The notes: generated by a model not told the origin, from the letters alone. Counted from the first letter of the stretch, positions 6,702-14,124 are shown. The stretch is 14,713 nt of DNA from an uncultured Muribaculaceae bacterium (GCA_910587545.1 CAJUMI010000066.1:1-14713); one strand, 5' to 3'. Numbers and translations: made by a program.

Positions 6702-8093
6702 TTATAGTGATTTGATGATGTCGGGAACTGCGTCGGGGGCGTTTTGCGACAGCACCCGCCACGATGACGGATAAAGATTGTTGGCGCGGTTGCCGAGGTT
6801 TTTGACAAAACCGAGAGGTAGGCCTCTGTATGTCAGCAGTAGAAATCCACGAGGTGAGTCGACCGTGATCGATTCGCGGCGCAGATAGGACAATGCTGTC
6901 GGATAGTCGACCTCGCAGCGGGGGAACGTGTCCCGACGCAGGGCGGCCGACAGCGCCAGTTCCTGGGCCGGTATGAAGTCGCGGCCTTTTACCGATGCGA
7001 CGCATACTCCGGCTGATATGACGTCGAGCGATGAAGAAGCGTCAGTCATCCACCTGGCATGCTCGGCAGGCAGAGCGAATACGCGGCCGGTGAGCATGAC
7101 TGTGCGGAAATCTCCGTCGAGCCATCGTTCGGAAGGAGAGATCTCCTTGCCGGCTTTTGTCAGGACGGTCAACGGTTTTTTAGCCGTTTTGGGTTGCGAT
7201 GCCTGGCGATCGCCGTCTTTGCGGATCACGCTCATGAACAGGCCTTCGCCGCGTATACGTCCGGGGATGAAACGGTAGCAGACGTTGCTGCTACCGATAG
7301 CCCGGGCTACGCCCTCGAACCCGAGCAGACCGACGTCGACGCTGCGGCCGCCGAGTGTGTCGCAGATATAATCGACTGTTTCCTCATTCTCGTGGCGGTT
7401 GAAAGTGCAGGTGCTATAGATTAGATATCCCCCGGGTCGCAGGGCTTCCCAGAGATTGCCGACGATCTCACGCTGGCGGCCGACGCATTCGGCCACGAGT
7501 GCCGGCGACCATTGGGCCACGGCTTCCGCGTCCTTGCGCATCATGCCTTCGCCAGAGCAGGGCACGTCGGCTGCAATAATGTCAAAACACTCGTGAAGAC
7601 GGCTGAAATGGGCGGTGTCACCCCGTGTAACAACGACGTCGGGAGAGCCCCATTTGGCGAGATTTTCAGCCAGGACGGCGGCGCGTTTGTAGTCGTATTC
7701 GTTTGCCGTGACGAGCGATCCCGGTGGAAGAGAAGCAATAGCGGCTGTGGTTTTGCCGCCGGGAGCGGCACAGGCATCGAGATATCTGACCGGGCGCATG
7801 TCAGATGTTATTTCCTTTATGGCATGCGAGATAGCCATCGATGAAGCATCCTGGACATAGTAGAGACCCTGATGCAATGCCGGATCGAAGGTAAACTGCG
7901 GACGTTCCGCGAGATAGAAGCCGTCGCCGCACCACGGCACACGGTCGACACCGTCGGGCATTTCCGCGCCTTTGCGGCGGTTGACACGGATGCTTGTCTC
8001 GGGCGACGACGTCGATAATGTCCGGACAAGACCCGACAGGCAGTCGGCGCCATATGATTCGATTTCTTCGACAAATGCTTTCGGCAGGGTCAT
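6702..8093 (-). CDS. rsmF: RsmF/NSUN-type RNA 5-methylcytosine methyltransferase
   Basis: The 463-residue protein is a SAM-dependent RNA m5C methyltransferase of the RsmF (YebU)/NOL1-NOP2-Sun family, which in E. coli modifies 16S rRNA. An N-terminal region with SIRVNRRK leads to SAM motif I, DACAAPGGKT (106-115). The AADVPCSGEGMMRKD motif follows with Cys179 (motif IV, product release), then YSTCTFNRHENEE with Cys229 (motif VI, nucleophile). After ~285 comes an RsmF-type C-terminal extension ending in a PUA-like segment (GLPLGFVKNLGNRANNLYP). This supports RsmF over RsmB, whose extra domain is N-terminal. The start ATG overlaps the upstream stop as ATGA (8093-8090), which suggests translational coupling to the nuclease-like gene. 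The exact target cytosine cannot be told from sequence. Confidence 0.92.
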   Translation of the reverse strand: MTLPKAFVEEIESYGADCLSGLVRTLSTSSPETSIRVNRRKGAEMPDGVDRVPWCGDGFYLAERPQFTFDPALHQGLYYVQDASSMAISHAIKEITSDMRPVRYLDACAAPGGKTTAAIASLPPGSLVTANEYDYKRAAVLAENLAKWGSPDVVVTRGDTAHFSRLHECFDIIAADVPCSGEGMMRKDAEAVAQWSPALVAECVGRQREIVGNLWEALRPGGYLIYSTCTFNRHENEETVDYICDTLGGRSVDVGLLGFEGVARAIGSSNVCYRFIPGRIRGEGLFMSVIRKDGDRQASQPKTAKKPLTVLTKAGKEISPSERWLDGDFRTVMLTGRVFALPAEHARWMTDASSSLDVISAGVCVASVKGRDFIPAQELALSAALRRDTFPRCEVDYPTALSYLRRESITVDSPRGFLLLTYRGLPLGFVKNLGNRANNLYPSSWRVLSQNAPDAVPDIIKSL

Positions 8094-8821
8094 TGCAGTC
8101 GGTAGTTCAGCAGGGTTTCTACTTCTTTCCTGAGATATGGAAGCTCAACGCAGTAGTGGCGCGGCATGTCGGGGTGGAACACTCCCAGAAAAGCGCGACC
8201 GACGTTGATGCCGTAGTGCTCTGCGAGGATAAACCTGTAGATGCTGACCTGCAGGGCATAATGGTTGAACGTCGTATCCGCCAGAAAATGCAGCGGATAA
8301 TGACCCGTGCGACGGTAGGAATTGTCGAGTACGCGCCCTGAGGCATCAACTACTTTGGTCGAGCGTTTCCAGTCATAGATCGAGAACTCTCCGTCGCTGT
8401 CAAGCGCGAGAAAGTCGAGGGTCCCGGCTATTTTGTAGCGTTCGCTGAAGATGCGCCACTCGGTGCGGTAGGGTGTCAGAGGCCGCTCGGCTGCGAAACG
8501 CAGAAAGCGGCAGAACGTCGGGTCTGTGGCCGCGTCGCTGTCGTGGGGCTCGCCAAGATAGTGACGCTCGATGCGATCGTGCATCAGTGTGCCGAGGTCA
8601 CGTGCTTCCTTGCCTTTGGCGGCCCATTCGTCGATCAGGCTCTGCGGGTCGTCGGGTCGCTTTTTTGCCGCCCATGCGGCGGCGTCGAACTTGGCGAAAC
8701 AGTTCTCGACAACGGTCGTGACCGACTCCAACTGTTCGTCGCCTAAGGCATAGACATGCCGCGACGGGTCAAAAGATATCAATCCGTCGCGGCTGTGAGA
8801 ATGATCTTCGTTAAAACTCAT
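8090..8821 (-). CDS. PD-(D/E)XK nuclease superfamily protein (RecB/Cas4-like fold)
   Basis: This 243-residue protein shows the motif order of RecB-family PD-(D/E)XK nucleases. GTLMHDRIERHYLG (77-90) matches the GTxxHxxIE helix with His81. Glu121 in RTEWRIFS and the core IAGTLDFLAL give Asp136. IYDWKRST supplies the D-x-K pair Asp150 and Lys152, and NHYALQVSIYRFIL holds the QxxxY motif (Gln191, Tyr195). All metal-site residues are therefore present and nuclease activity is likely. The layout resembles Cas4, lambda/RecE-type exonucleases and mitochondrial MGME1, but no four-Cys iron-sulfur set is visible, so it is not a Cas4. It sits three bases after the dehydrogenase stop and overlaps the start of the RsmF-like gene. 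Its biological role is not known to me; DNA repair or processing is inferred from the fold. Confidence 0.85.
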   Translation of the reverse strand: MSFNEDHSHSRDGLISFDPSRHVYALGDEQLESVTTVVENCFAKFDAAAWAAKKRPDDPQSLIDEWAAKGKEARDLGTLMHDRIERHYLGEPHDSDAATDPTFCRFLRFAAERPLTPYRTEWRIFSERYKIAGTLDFLALDSDGEFSIYDWKRSTKVVDASGRVLDNSYRRTGHYPLHFLADTTFNHYALQVSIYRFILAEHYGINVGRAFLGVFHPDMPRHYCVELPYLRKEVETLLNYRLQ

Positions 8822-8824
8822 CGA

Positions 8825-10036
8825 TCAGTTGTCAATGCGGTCGACTTCGAGGTCGCCGCCGAATATTTCATGCCATGGCAGACCCTGCTTGGCGACTTCG
8901 GCCAGGAAAGGATCGGGATCGAATTCCTCGACATTGTGGACGCCAGGTTTGACCCATTTACCGGTCAGGAACATCATCGCTCCGGTCATTGCCGGCACGC
9001 CTGTCGTGTAGCTCACGGCCTGCATGCCGGTCTCTTTGTATGCCTCTTCGTGTGAGCAGTTGTTATAGATATAATATGTCAGATCATTGCCTTCCTTGTC
9101 CTTGCCCGAGATGCGGCATCCGATCGATGTCTCACCGTGGTAGTTCTTGCCGAGATCCTGAGGATTGGGCAGCACGGCCTTGAGGAACTGCAGAGGCACG
9201 ATCTTCACGCCGTTGTAGTCGACCTCGTCGATGCGGGCCATGCCGATGTCCTGGATCACGCGCAGGTGGGTGAGGTATTCCTGTCCGAATGTCATCCAGA
9301 ATCGGGCTCGCTTGATGGTCGGATAATTCACCACCAGGGATTCGAGTTCTTCGTGATAGAGCAGATATGAGTCGCGCGGGCCGATGTTGGGGTAGGTGAG
9401 GTCCATGTGTACCTCGAGAGGCTTGGTCGTGACCCATTTGCCGTCGCGGTAGTAACGGCCGTTCTGGGTGATCTCGCGGATGTTGATTTCGGGGTTGAAG
9501 TTGGTGGCGAAGGCCTTGCCGTGGTTGCCCGCGTTGCAGTCGACGATGTCAAGATATTCCATCGCGCTGAAATAATGCTTGGCTGCATAAGCCGTGAACA
9601 CGCCTGACACTCCCGGATCGAAACCGCAGCCGAGTATGGCCGTCAGTCCGGCTTTTTCGAAGCGTTCGCGATAGGCCCACTGCCATGAATATTCGAAGTG
9701 TGCCACATCCTTGGGCTCATAGTTGGCTGTGTCGAGATAGTTGACTCCGCATTCAAGACAGGCATCCATGATCGTGAGGTCCTGATAAGGCAGGGCAACG
9801 TTGATAACCATGTCGGGCTTGTGTTTTTTGAAAAGTTCGACCAGCTGCGGCACCGAATCTGCGTCGACCGAGTCGGTTGTGATGTTTGGAGCGCCGATAG
9901 CCTTTGCGACGGCGTCACATTTGGATTTTGTGCGGGATGCAAGCACTATCTCGTTGAACACTTCGGGGTTCTGGGCGCATTTGTGAGCCACGACTGTGCC
10001 GACACCGCCGGCTCCGATAATGATAACTTTAGCCAT
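8825..10036 (-). CDS. Saccharopine dehydrogenase-family protein, likely carboxy(nor)spermidine dehydrogenase
   Basis: In gut Bacteroidota this family includes carboxyspermidine dehydrogenase, which condenses putrescine with aspartate semialdehyde using NADPH to form carboxyspermidine, the precursor of spermidine. The 403-residue protein starts with a Rossmann motif, KVIIIGAGGVGTVVAHKCAQ, followed by IVLASRTKSKC (cofactor ribose/phosphate side). DMVINVALPYQDLTIMDACL and GVNYLDTANYEP are family blocks, and GCGFDPGVSGVF begins the catalytic domain. The long C-terminal domain (GWHEIFGG-like ending: LPWHEIFGGDLEVDRI) matches the ~400-residue bacterial form rather than fungal saccharopine reductase. 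The gene overlaps the upstream membrane-protein gene by eight bases (10029-10036). The partner carboxyspermidine decarboxylase is not in the window. Family is certain; the polyamine role is inferred from phylum and length. Confidence 0.85.
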   Translation of the reverse strand: MAKVIIIGAGGVGTVVAHKCAQNPEVFNEIVLASRTKSKCDAVAKAIGAPNITTDSVDADSVPQLVELFKKHKPDMVINVALPYQDLTIMDACLECGVNYLDTANYEPKDVAHFEYSWQWAYRERFEKAGLTAILGCGFDPGVSGVFTAYAAKHYFSAMEYLDIVDCNAGNHGKAFATNFNPEINIREITQNGRYYRDGKWVTTKPLEVHMDLTYPNIGPRDSYLLYHEELESLVVNYPTIKRARFWMTFGQEYLTHLRVIQDIGMARIDEVDYNGVKIVPLQFLKAVLPNPQDLGKNYHGETSIGCRISGKDKEGNDLTYYIYNNCSHEEAYKETGMQAVSYTTGVPAMTGAMMFLTGKWVKPGVHNVEEFDPDPFLAEVAKQGLPWHEIFGGDLEVDRIDN

Positions 10037-11114
10037 TTTTTATTTTGTTGTTTTGATTGTTTGATACGTTAGGTATAACAGTTTTCGCCGCATTATTACG
10101 CCGGCGGTCTGCTGCGATCATTATAAAGGTGAATATACCGAGGACGATCTGCAGCAGGGTATTTGATCCGAGCACGACGTTGGCGAGGGCCCCGGAGTTG
10201 GCGCTGTCGACTCCGTAGATGCTCAGAGCGAAGATCACGGCCCACTGCCATGGGCCGATGCCGCCGTTCGATGGAACCCCCATCGATATGCTTGTCAGGG
10301 CGAATACGACGAGTGCCGCCGTCAGACCGAAGTCATGTAGCACCGCGGCGCTTGAAGGGAATGCGAGGAAGCATATCAGAAGCTGGGTATAATAGCAGCC
10401 CCAGAGACAGGCTGTCCAGAGCAACCACTGTCCCTTGCCGGGCATTTTGGCTATGACGGCAAAGCCTTGCCACAGTTCCTTGAATGCCCGCTGGATCTTG
10501 TTGACAGTCCTGTTGTTGCTCTTGTGGCTGAGGAGCCACCACAGAGCGATCACACCGATGGCCGCGGCTCCCCACAACCACGGAGAGAGGATGATCTGCC
10601 TGATCGACCGGAATGTCTCTACGTTGTCGCTCAGATAAGTCGTGATGGCGCCGGATGCCAGGACAAACGACAGCAACGTGATCAATCCGACTGTGATTGT
10701 GTCGGCCAGACGTTCGGCTACCATTGACCCGAAAACTGCGGTGAATGGGGCATTCTGACGCTGGGCCACATATCCCGACCGCCACACCTCGCCGAGACGT
10801 GGAAAGACAAGATTGACCGCGTAGGTGCCGAACATGCTGAGGGTTAAATAAAAGAGCGGCATTTTTATGCCGAGTGCCTCGAGTTGTATGCGCCATCTCA
10901 GAGCCCTGAACAGATATGAGAACATCGACAGGCTCAGGCCTGCGGCTATCCATTTGAAGTCGCAGTCACGTCTGACGATTTCAATCATCTCGCCGAAATC
11001 TATGCCTGTAAACAACAGATAGCATAGTCCTACGCTGATTATCAGCGGTATGACATATTTCAGCAGGTCGGCGATCAAGCGCCGTTGCTTTGCAGGTTTT
11101 TCGCTTATGTTCAC
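10029..11114 (-). CDS. LPG-synthase-TM/flippase-like integral membrane protein (UPF0104 family)
   Basis: The 361-residue product has about eight hydrophobic segments and fits the lysylphosphatidylglycerol-synthase transmembrane family (also called UPF0104 or AglD-like). Members flip or present lipids and lipid-linked sugars. Supporting features are SYLFRALRWRIQLEALG, the family block NLVFPRLGEVWRSGYVAQR in the second quarter, FGSMVAERLADTITVG, and SMGVPSNGGIGPWQWAVIFAL (P-x-GG-G-W) near the C-terminal third. There is no C-terminal aminoacyl-transferase domain, so it is not MprF itself. The start is GTG at 11114: an AGG lies a few bases upstream and an in-frame TAA at 11132-11130 rules out anything much longer. 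The last eight bases overlap the start of the dehydrogenase gene. It appears to be the first gene of a five-gene minus-strand run. Substrate unknown. Confidence 0.85.
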   Translation of the reverse strand: MNISEKPAKQRRLIADLLKYVIPLIISVGLCYLLFTGIDFGEMIEIVRRDCDFKWIAAGLSLSMFSYLFRALRWRIQLEALGIKMPLFYLTLSMFGTYAVNLVFPRLGEVWRSGYVAQRQNAPFTAVFGSMVAERLADTITVGLITLLSFVLASGAITTYLSDNVETFRSIRQIILSPWLWGAAAIGVIALWWLLSHKSNNRTVNKIQRAFKELWQGFAVIAKMPGKGQWLLWTACLWGCYYTQLLICFLAFPSSAAVLHDFGLTAALVVFALTSISMGVPSNGGIGPWQWAVIFALSIYGVDSANSGALANVVLGSNTLLQIVLGIFTFIMIAADRRRNNAAKTVIPNVSNNQNNKIKNG

Positions 11115-11149
11115 TTGCCTGATGGTGTTTTATATCAAGTTAGTCACCG

Positions 11150-11157
11150 CAAATATA
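11150..11157 (-). promoter_or_regulatory. Promoter -7 box for the flippase-dehydrogenase operon
   Basis: On the minus strand TATATTTG (11157 down to 11150) is a perfect TAnnTTTG box. TTTC at 11180-11177, 19 bases upstream, is a one-mismatch -33 element. Transcription would begin about 30 bases before the GTG at 11114. The surrounding GCAAATATACGA recurs upstream of the lrp gene at 12211-12222. Confidence 0.55.
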
Positions 11158-11323
11158 CGAATAAGTGAGAGCAAAAGAAAATTTATTTTCGCTTTGCCGA
11201 AAATTGGTTGGATGTTGCAGTCTGGGCGCTATGATTTACAAAAATAAGGCCCCGGATAAATTCTATTAGACAACCTCTGATATTACATATCTTGCTGAAA
11301 ATTTCAAATTATTAATTATCGGA

Positions 11324-11608
11324 ATGAATGTTCAACCGTATATTATGGCCGTCTCATGCGCGTTGTTGGCCATATTGTATACGCATAAGACTGGAAATGT
11401 CCCGATTGAAAATTTTTGTGAAGTATCCATTAGCATGAATGAAGCTTTCTGCGACTCAATCATCGGTCAGCTTGACAAGCCGGAATTTGTGGTTTTAAAG
11501 GAGGACGACAACACAATGTTTGCCGATATGGATCGTATTTTAGATAAAAACGGGAAATATATTGCCGAGCGAGAGTATATCGGGCGAAGTCAGATTCAGC
11601 AGAAATAA
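11324..11608 (+). pseudogene. Short ORF resembling the truncated 5' end of a beta-propeller-type surface protein
   Basis: A 94-residue reading begins with a hydrophobic N-terminus (MNVQPYIMAVSCALLAILY) that could be a signal sequence. IIGQLDKPEFVVLKEDDNTM and FADMDRILDKNGKYI follow. The order 'EF/EY-hydrophobic-PL...DD...D-I-KNGKY' is reminiscent of the start of 6-bladed beta-propeller proteins common in Bacteroidales, normally 350-400 residues. Here the frame stops after AEREYIGRSQIQQK, so only the first propeller strand would remain. The region is more AT-rich than its neighbours and has no clear promoter or start signal. It is most likely a decayed fragment; a genuine small exported protein cannot be excluded. 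The family resemblance is from memory and is tentative. Confidence 0.35.
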
Positions 11609-11660
11609 TCCGAAGTTTGAATTTCTGATGCTTGAATCCCGTAGGAAATTGTCTCAGCCT

Positions 11661-12128
11661 CTAAATCAGAATGGCATTGTCGTTTTTGATTTCGGTCATG
11701 ACAAAGGCCGACTCGATGGTGCCTACCGAGTCGATCGCACCGAGTTTGTTGAGCAGGAAGTCGCGGTATTCGGCCATAGAGGCTGCACGCACTTTAAGTA
11801 TGTAGTCGAACGATCCCGACACATGGTAGCATTCGTTGACCTCGGGCAGACCTTTGACATAGTCGACAAAGGTAGTCGCGATGTCGCGGTTGATGATGCG
11901 CAGTTTCACCTGGCAGATGACCATGAAGCCGCGGCCGAGTTTGTCGGCATCGAGAACCGCGGAGTAGCGGCGTATATAGCCTTGGGATTCGAGACGTCGC
12001 ACACGCTCGAAGACAGGAGTCGGAGAGCGGTGTACCTTGGCGGCGAGCTGACGGGTGGTAAGACGCGCATCGATCTGAAGGGCGCGGAGTATGTCGAGGT
12101 CGACGGAGTCGAGGATCTGGGTTGTCAT
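11661..12128 (-). CDS. Lrp/AsnC family transcriptional regulator
   Basis: This is a 155-residue feast/famine regulator that binds DNA as a dimer or octamer and usually responds to an amino acid. Residues ~5-60 form the winged helix-turn-helix: LDSVDLDILRALQIDARLTT, then QLAAKVHRSPTPVFERVRRL (recognition helix) and GYIRRYSAVLDADKLG (wing and linker). Residues ~68-150 are the RAM/AsnC ligand-binding domain, with VNECYHVSGSFDYILKVRA carrying the Gly-x-x-Asp loop of the effector pocket. The length is standard. It is divergently transcribed from the O-acetylhomoserine sulfhydrylase gene across a 175-base gap holding promoter boxes for both, a common layout for a local regulator and its target. Regulation of sulfur amino acid synthesis is therefore a reasonable inference. 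Which amino acid it senses is unknown. Confidence 0.93.
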   Translation of the reverse strand: MTTQILDSVDLDILRALQIDARLTTRQLAAKVHRSPTPVFERVRRLESQGYIRRYSAVLDADKLGRGFMVICQVKLRIINRDIATTFVDYVKGLPEVNECYHVSGSFDYILKVRAASMAEYRDFLLNKLGAIDSVGTIESAFVMTEIKNDNAILI

Positions 12129-12180
12129 GTGGTAGAAGTGGTTTAGAACGCTTATTCTGTCAAAGCGCCGATATTATACC

Positions 12181-12192
12181 TCCGCATGCGGA
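12181..12192. promoter_or_regulatory. Perfect 12-bp palindrome in the lrp leader (candidate operator)
   Basis: TCCGCATGCGGA is a perfect dyad. It lies about 20 bases downstream of the lrp -7 box and about 50 bases before the lrp ATG, where a bound regulator could block transcription of lrp. It could instead form a short RNA hairpin. Lrp-family sites are often loose palindromes, so autoregulation is plausible but unproven. Confidence 0.35.
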
Positions 12193-12211
12193 TTTGTTCT
12201 ATATTGAGGTG

Positions 12212-12219
12212 CAAATATA
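12212..12219 (-). promoter_or_regulatory. Promoter -7 box for the Lrp-family gene
   Basis: Minus-strand TATATTTG (12219 down to 12212) matches TAnnTTTG exactly and has the same flanks (GCAAATATACGA on the plus strand) as the flippase promoter. I see no convincing -33 element at the usual distance. The leader would be about 80 bases. Confidence 0.5.
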
Positions 12220-12248
12220 CGATAATTTTCTAAAGTAAGGTGAATGGT

Positions 12249-12279
12249 ATTGTAAATGTTCTGTTTGTCTGTAATTTTG
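12249..12279 (+). promoter_or_regulatory. Promoter for the O-acetylhomoserine sulfhydrylase gene
   Basis: TAATTTTG at 12272-12279 is a perfect -7 box and ATTG at 12249-12252 is a -33 candidate with a 19-base spacer. Transcription would start about 20 bases before the ATG at 12304. That makes the in-frame TTG at 12298 a less likely start. Confidence 0.6.
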
Positions 12280-12303
12280 CAGTGTGAAAAATATTGATTG
12301 ACA

Positions 12304-13596
12304 ATGGCAAGAGATAACAGCAGACTCCATTTCGAGACACTACAGCTCCATGTCGGGCAGGAAACCGCCGATCCCTCGACCGGGGCGCGCGCAGTTCCGG
12401 TCTATCAGACCACATCCTATGTGTTTGACAACTGTGACGCGGCTACGGCGCGCTTCGCGCTTGAACAACCGGGCAATATATACGGACGTCTTACCAACCC
12501 GACTCAGGAGGTGCTGGAGAAGCGCATCGCGGCTCTCGAGGGCGGCGTGGCGGCGCTGGCTGTGGCGAGCGGAGCCGCGGCTGTGACCTACGCCCTGCTC
12601 AACATCGCCGCCATGGGTGACCATATCGTAGCCGCCAACAATATCTACGGCGGCACATATAATCTGCTGGCAAACACCATGCCAGGCTATGGAGTCGAAG
12701 CCACGTTTGTCGATCCTTCCGAGCTCGATAATTTCAGAAAGGCTGTGCGTCCGAACACCAAAGCGATATTCATCGAGACCTTCGGCAATCCCAACTCTAA
12801 CCTTATCGATGTCGACGCTGTAGCCCGAATAGCTCACGCCCTCGGTCTGCCATTGATCATCGACAACACCTTTGCAACTCCCTATCTGTTCCGCCCGATC
12901 GAGCACGGAGCCGATATCGTCGTCCATTCGGCGACGAAGTTTATCGGCGGTCACGGCACATCTCTCGGCGGTGTGATAGTCGACTCGGGGCGTTTCGACT
13001 GGGCGGCGACAGGCAAGTTTCCACGACTGTCGGAATCCGATCCGTCTTACCACGGCATACGTTTCACCGACGCGGCCGGCGCGGCGGCATTTGTGGAGCG
13101 CGTGAGAGCCGTTTTGCTGCGTGATACAGGAGCATGTATCAGTCCGTTCAACGCCTTTCTCCTGCTGCAGGGTCTTGAGACACTGTCGCTGCGCGTCGAG
13201 CGCCATGTCGCCAATGCCGTGAAGATCGCCGATCGCCTTTCGCGTCATCCCAAGATCAGGAAAGTCAACCATCCCTCGCTTCCCGGCCATCCCGACCACG
13301 CTCTCTATGATCGCTATTTCCCCGGCGGTGCCGGATCGATATTCACCGTCGAGCTCGAGGGTGGCAGTGAGGCAGCCCGGCGATTCATAGACTCTCTCGA
13401 GATATTCTCTCTGCTGGCCAATGTCGCCGATGTGAAAAGCCTTGTCATCCATCCTGCATCGACCACACACTCGCAGCTCAACCCGACCGAGCTTGCAGTG
13501 CAGCATATCTATCCGGGCACTGTCCGCCTGTCGATAGGGACCGAGCATGTCGACGATCTTATCGACGATCTCGAACAGGCTCTCGAAAAAGTATAA
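12304..13596 (+). CDS. metY: O-acetylhomoserine sulfhydrylase (Cys/Met metabolism PLP enzyme)
   Basis: MetY makes homocysteine from O-acetylhomoserine and sulfide, the direct sulfhydrylation route to methionine, in the cytosol as a PLP-dependent tetramer. The 430-residue length fits MetY better than cystathionine gamma-synthase or lyase (380-400). Visible motifs are FETLQLHVGQE and VPVYQTTSYVF at the N-terminus, and NIYGRLTNPTQEVLEKRIAA, where the Tyr-x-Arg contacts PLP phosphate of the neighbouring subunit. LAVASGAAAV, IDNTFATPYL (Asp187 on the pyridine nitrogen) and VVHSATKFIGGHGTSLGG with the PLP lysine at 212 follow. HPASTTHSQL and RLSIGTEHVDDLIDDL are the C-terminal substrate and dimer segments. 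ATG 12304 is preferred over TTG 12298. The gene faces an Lrp-family regulator and ends at a strong terminator, so it is probably a single-gene transcript. Confidence 0.94.
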   Translation: MARDNSRLHFETLQLHVGQETADPSTGARAVPVYQTTSYVFDNCDAATARFALEQPGNIYGRLTNPTQEVLEKRIAALEGGVAALAVASGAAAVTYALLNIAAMGDHIVAANNIYGGTYNLLANTMPGYGVEATFVDPSELDNFRKAVRPNTKAIFIETFGNPNSNLIDVDAVARIAHALGLPLIIDNTFATPYLFRPIEHGADIVVHSATKFIGGHGTSLGGVIVDSGRFDWAATGKFPRLSESDPSYHGIRFTDAAGAAAFVERVRAVLLRDTGACISPFNAFLLLQGLETLSLRVERHVANAVKIADRLSRHPKIRKVNHPSLPGHPDHALYDRYFPGGAGSIFTVELEGGSEAARRFIDSLEIFSLLANVADVKSLVIHPASTTHSQLNPTELAVQHIYPGTVRLSIGTEHVDDLIDDLEQALEKV

Positions 13597-13650
13597 ACTC
13601 CGGATTTATGGCCTCAAGCATAGGCCGACCAAGAACAAGTGTTTGTATCG

Positions 13651-13686
13651 GATCTGACCCGCAATCTGCAGGGTCAGATCTTTTTT
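13651..13686 (+). terminator. Strong intrinsic terminator after metY
   Basis: GATCTGACCC (13651-13660) and GGGTCAGATC (13671-13680) form a perfect 10-bp stem with a 10-base loop, followed at once by six T residues. This is a textbook Rho-independent terminator, about 55 bases after the metY stop. It separates metY from the urease genes. Confidence 0.93.
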
Positions 13687-13821
13687 GTGGAGACGGCAGC
13701 TAAATCTGAACATTTTCACACGCATGATGTTGATAATTATACGCATTGGATATGTCTCCGGCGTGATATCAGTGTATGGATTATTCATTGGTTTGAAAAA
13801 CATTTATAAATAAATAGGATT

Positions 13822-14124
13822 ATGCATCTGACTCCGAAAGAAATCGACAAATTGCAGTTGTTGACGCTCGGCATGATCGCCGAACGCAGACTCGCCAAAG
13901 GTCTGAAGCTCAACTATCCCGAGACTGTAGCTTACATCACTTCAAGCGCGCTCGAAGGCGCCCGAGAAGGTAAATCCGTAGAAGAAGTCATGCACGACGC
14001 CGCAAACCTTCTCACCAAAGACAAGGTGATGGAAGGCGTTGCCGACATGATTCAGCTCCTGCAGGTCGAGGCGGTTTTCACTGATGGTTCACGACTTGTC
14101 TCGATCCATCATCCAATCAAGTAA
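13822..14124 (+). CDS. ureA: Urease gamma subunit
   Basis: UreA is the small structural subunit of the nickel enzyme that hydrolyses urea to ammonia and carbamate, and it packs against UreB and the catalytic UreC. The 100-residue protein matches the family along its whole length: MHLTPKEIDKLQLLTLGMIA, AERRLAKGLKLNYPETVAYI, SALEGAREGKSVEEVM and EVEAVFTDGS-type ending (LLQVEAVFTDGSRLVSIHHP). The ATG at 13822 follows an A-rich leader (AAATAAATAGG), as is common in this phylum. The 135-base AT-rich gap after the metY terminator must hold the promoter, but the best -7 candidate (TTGGTTTG near 13788) has a mismatch. UreB follows 23 bases after the stop. Confidence 0.97.
   Translation: MHLTPKEIDKLQLLTLGMIAERRLAKGLKLNYPETVAYITSSALEGAREGKSVEEVMHDAANLLTKDKVMEGVADMIQLLQVEAVFTDGSRLVSIHHPIK

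Noticed and set aside
8090..8821. The PD-(D/E)XK protein as Cas4 of a CRISPR system
   Set aside because: There is no four-Cys iron-sulfur set, no other cas gene and no repeat array anywhere in the window.
10029..11114. The membrane protein as a complete MprF lysyl-phosphatidylglycerol synthase
   Set aside because: It lacks the C-terminal cytoplasmic aminoacyltransferase domain; only the membrane flippase-like part is present.
11562..12146. A 194-codon plus-strand frame over the lrp gene
   Set aside because: The minus-strand Lrp/AsnC reading has both family domains; the plus-strand frame begins inside the truncated ORF and shows no family signature.
12298..12303. A TTG start two codons before the metY ATG
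   Set aside because: The ATG at 12304 is a stronger start and gives the usual MetY N-terminus.
12340..13548. A 402-codon open frame antisense to metY
   Set aside because: metY on the plus strand has clear full-length family motifs and a promoter; the antisense frame has no recognisable domain and is a by-product of GC-rich codon use.
13597..13650. A small RNA or tRNA in the hairpin-rich sequence after metY
   Set aside because: Only a 5-bp GGCCT/AGGCC stem precedes the main terminator; no cloverleaf or promoter is visible, so it is read as metY 3' untranslated sequence.
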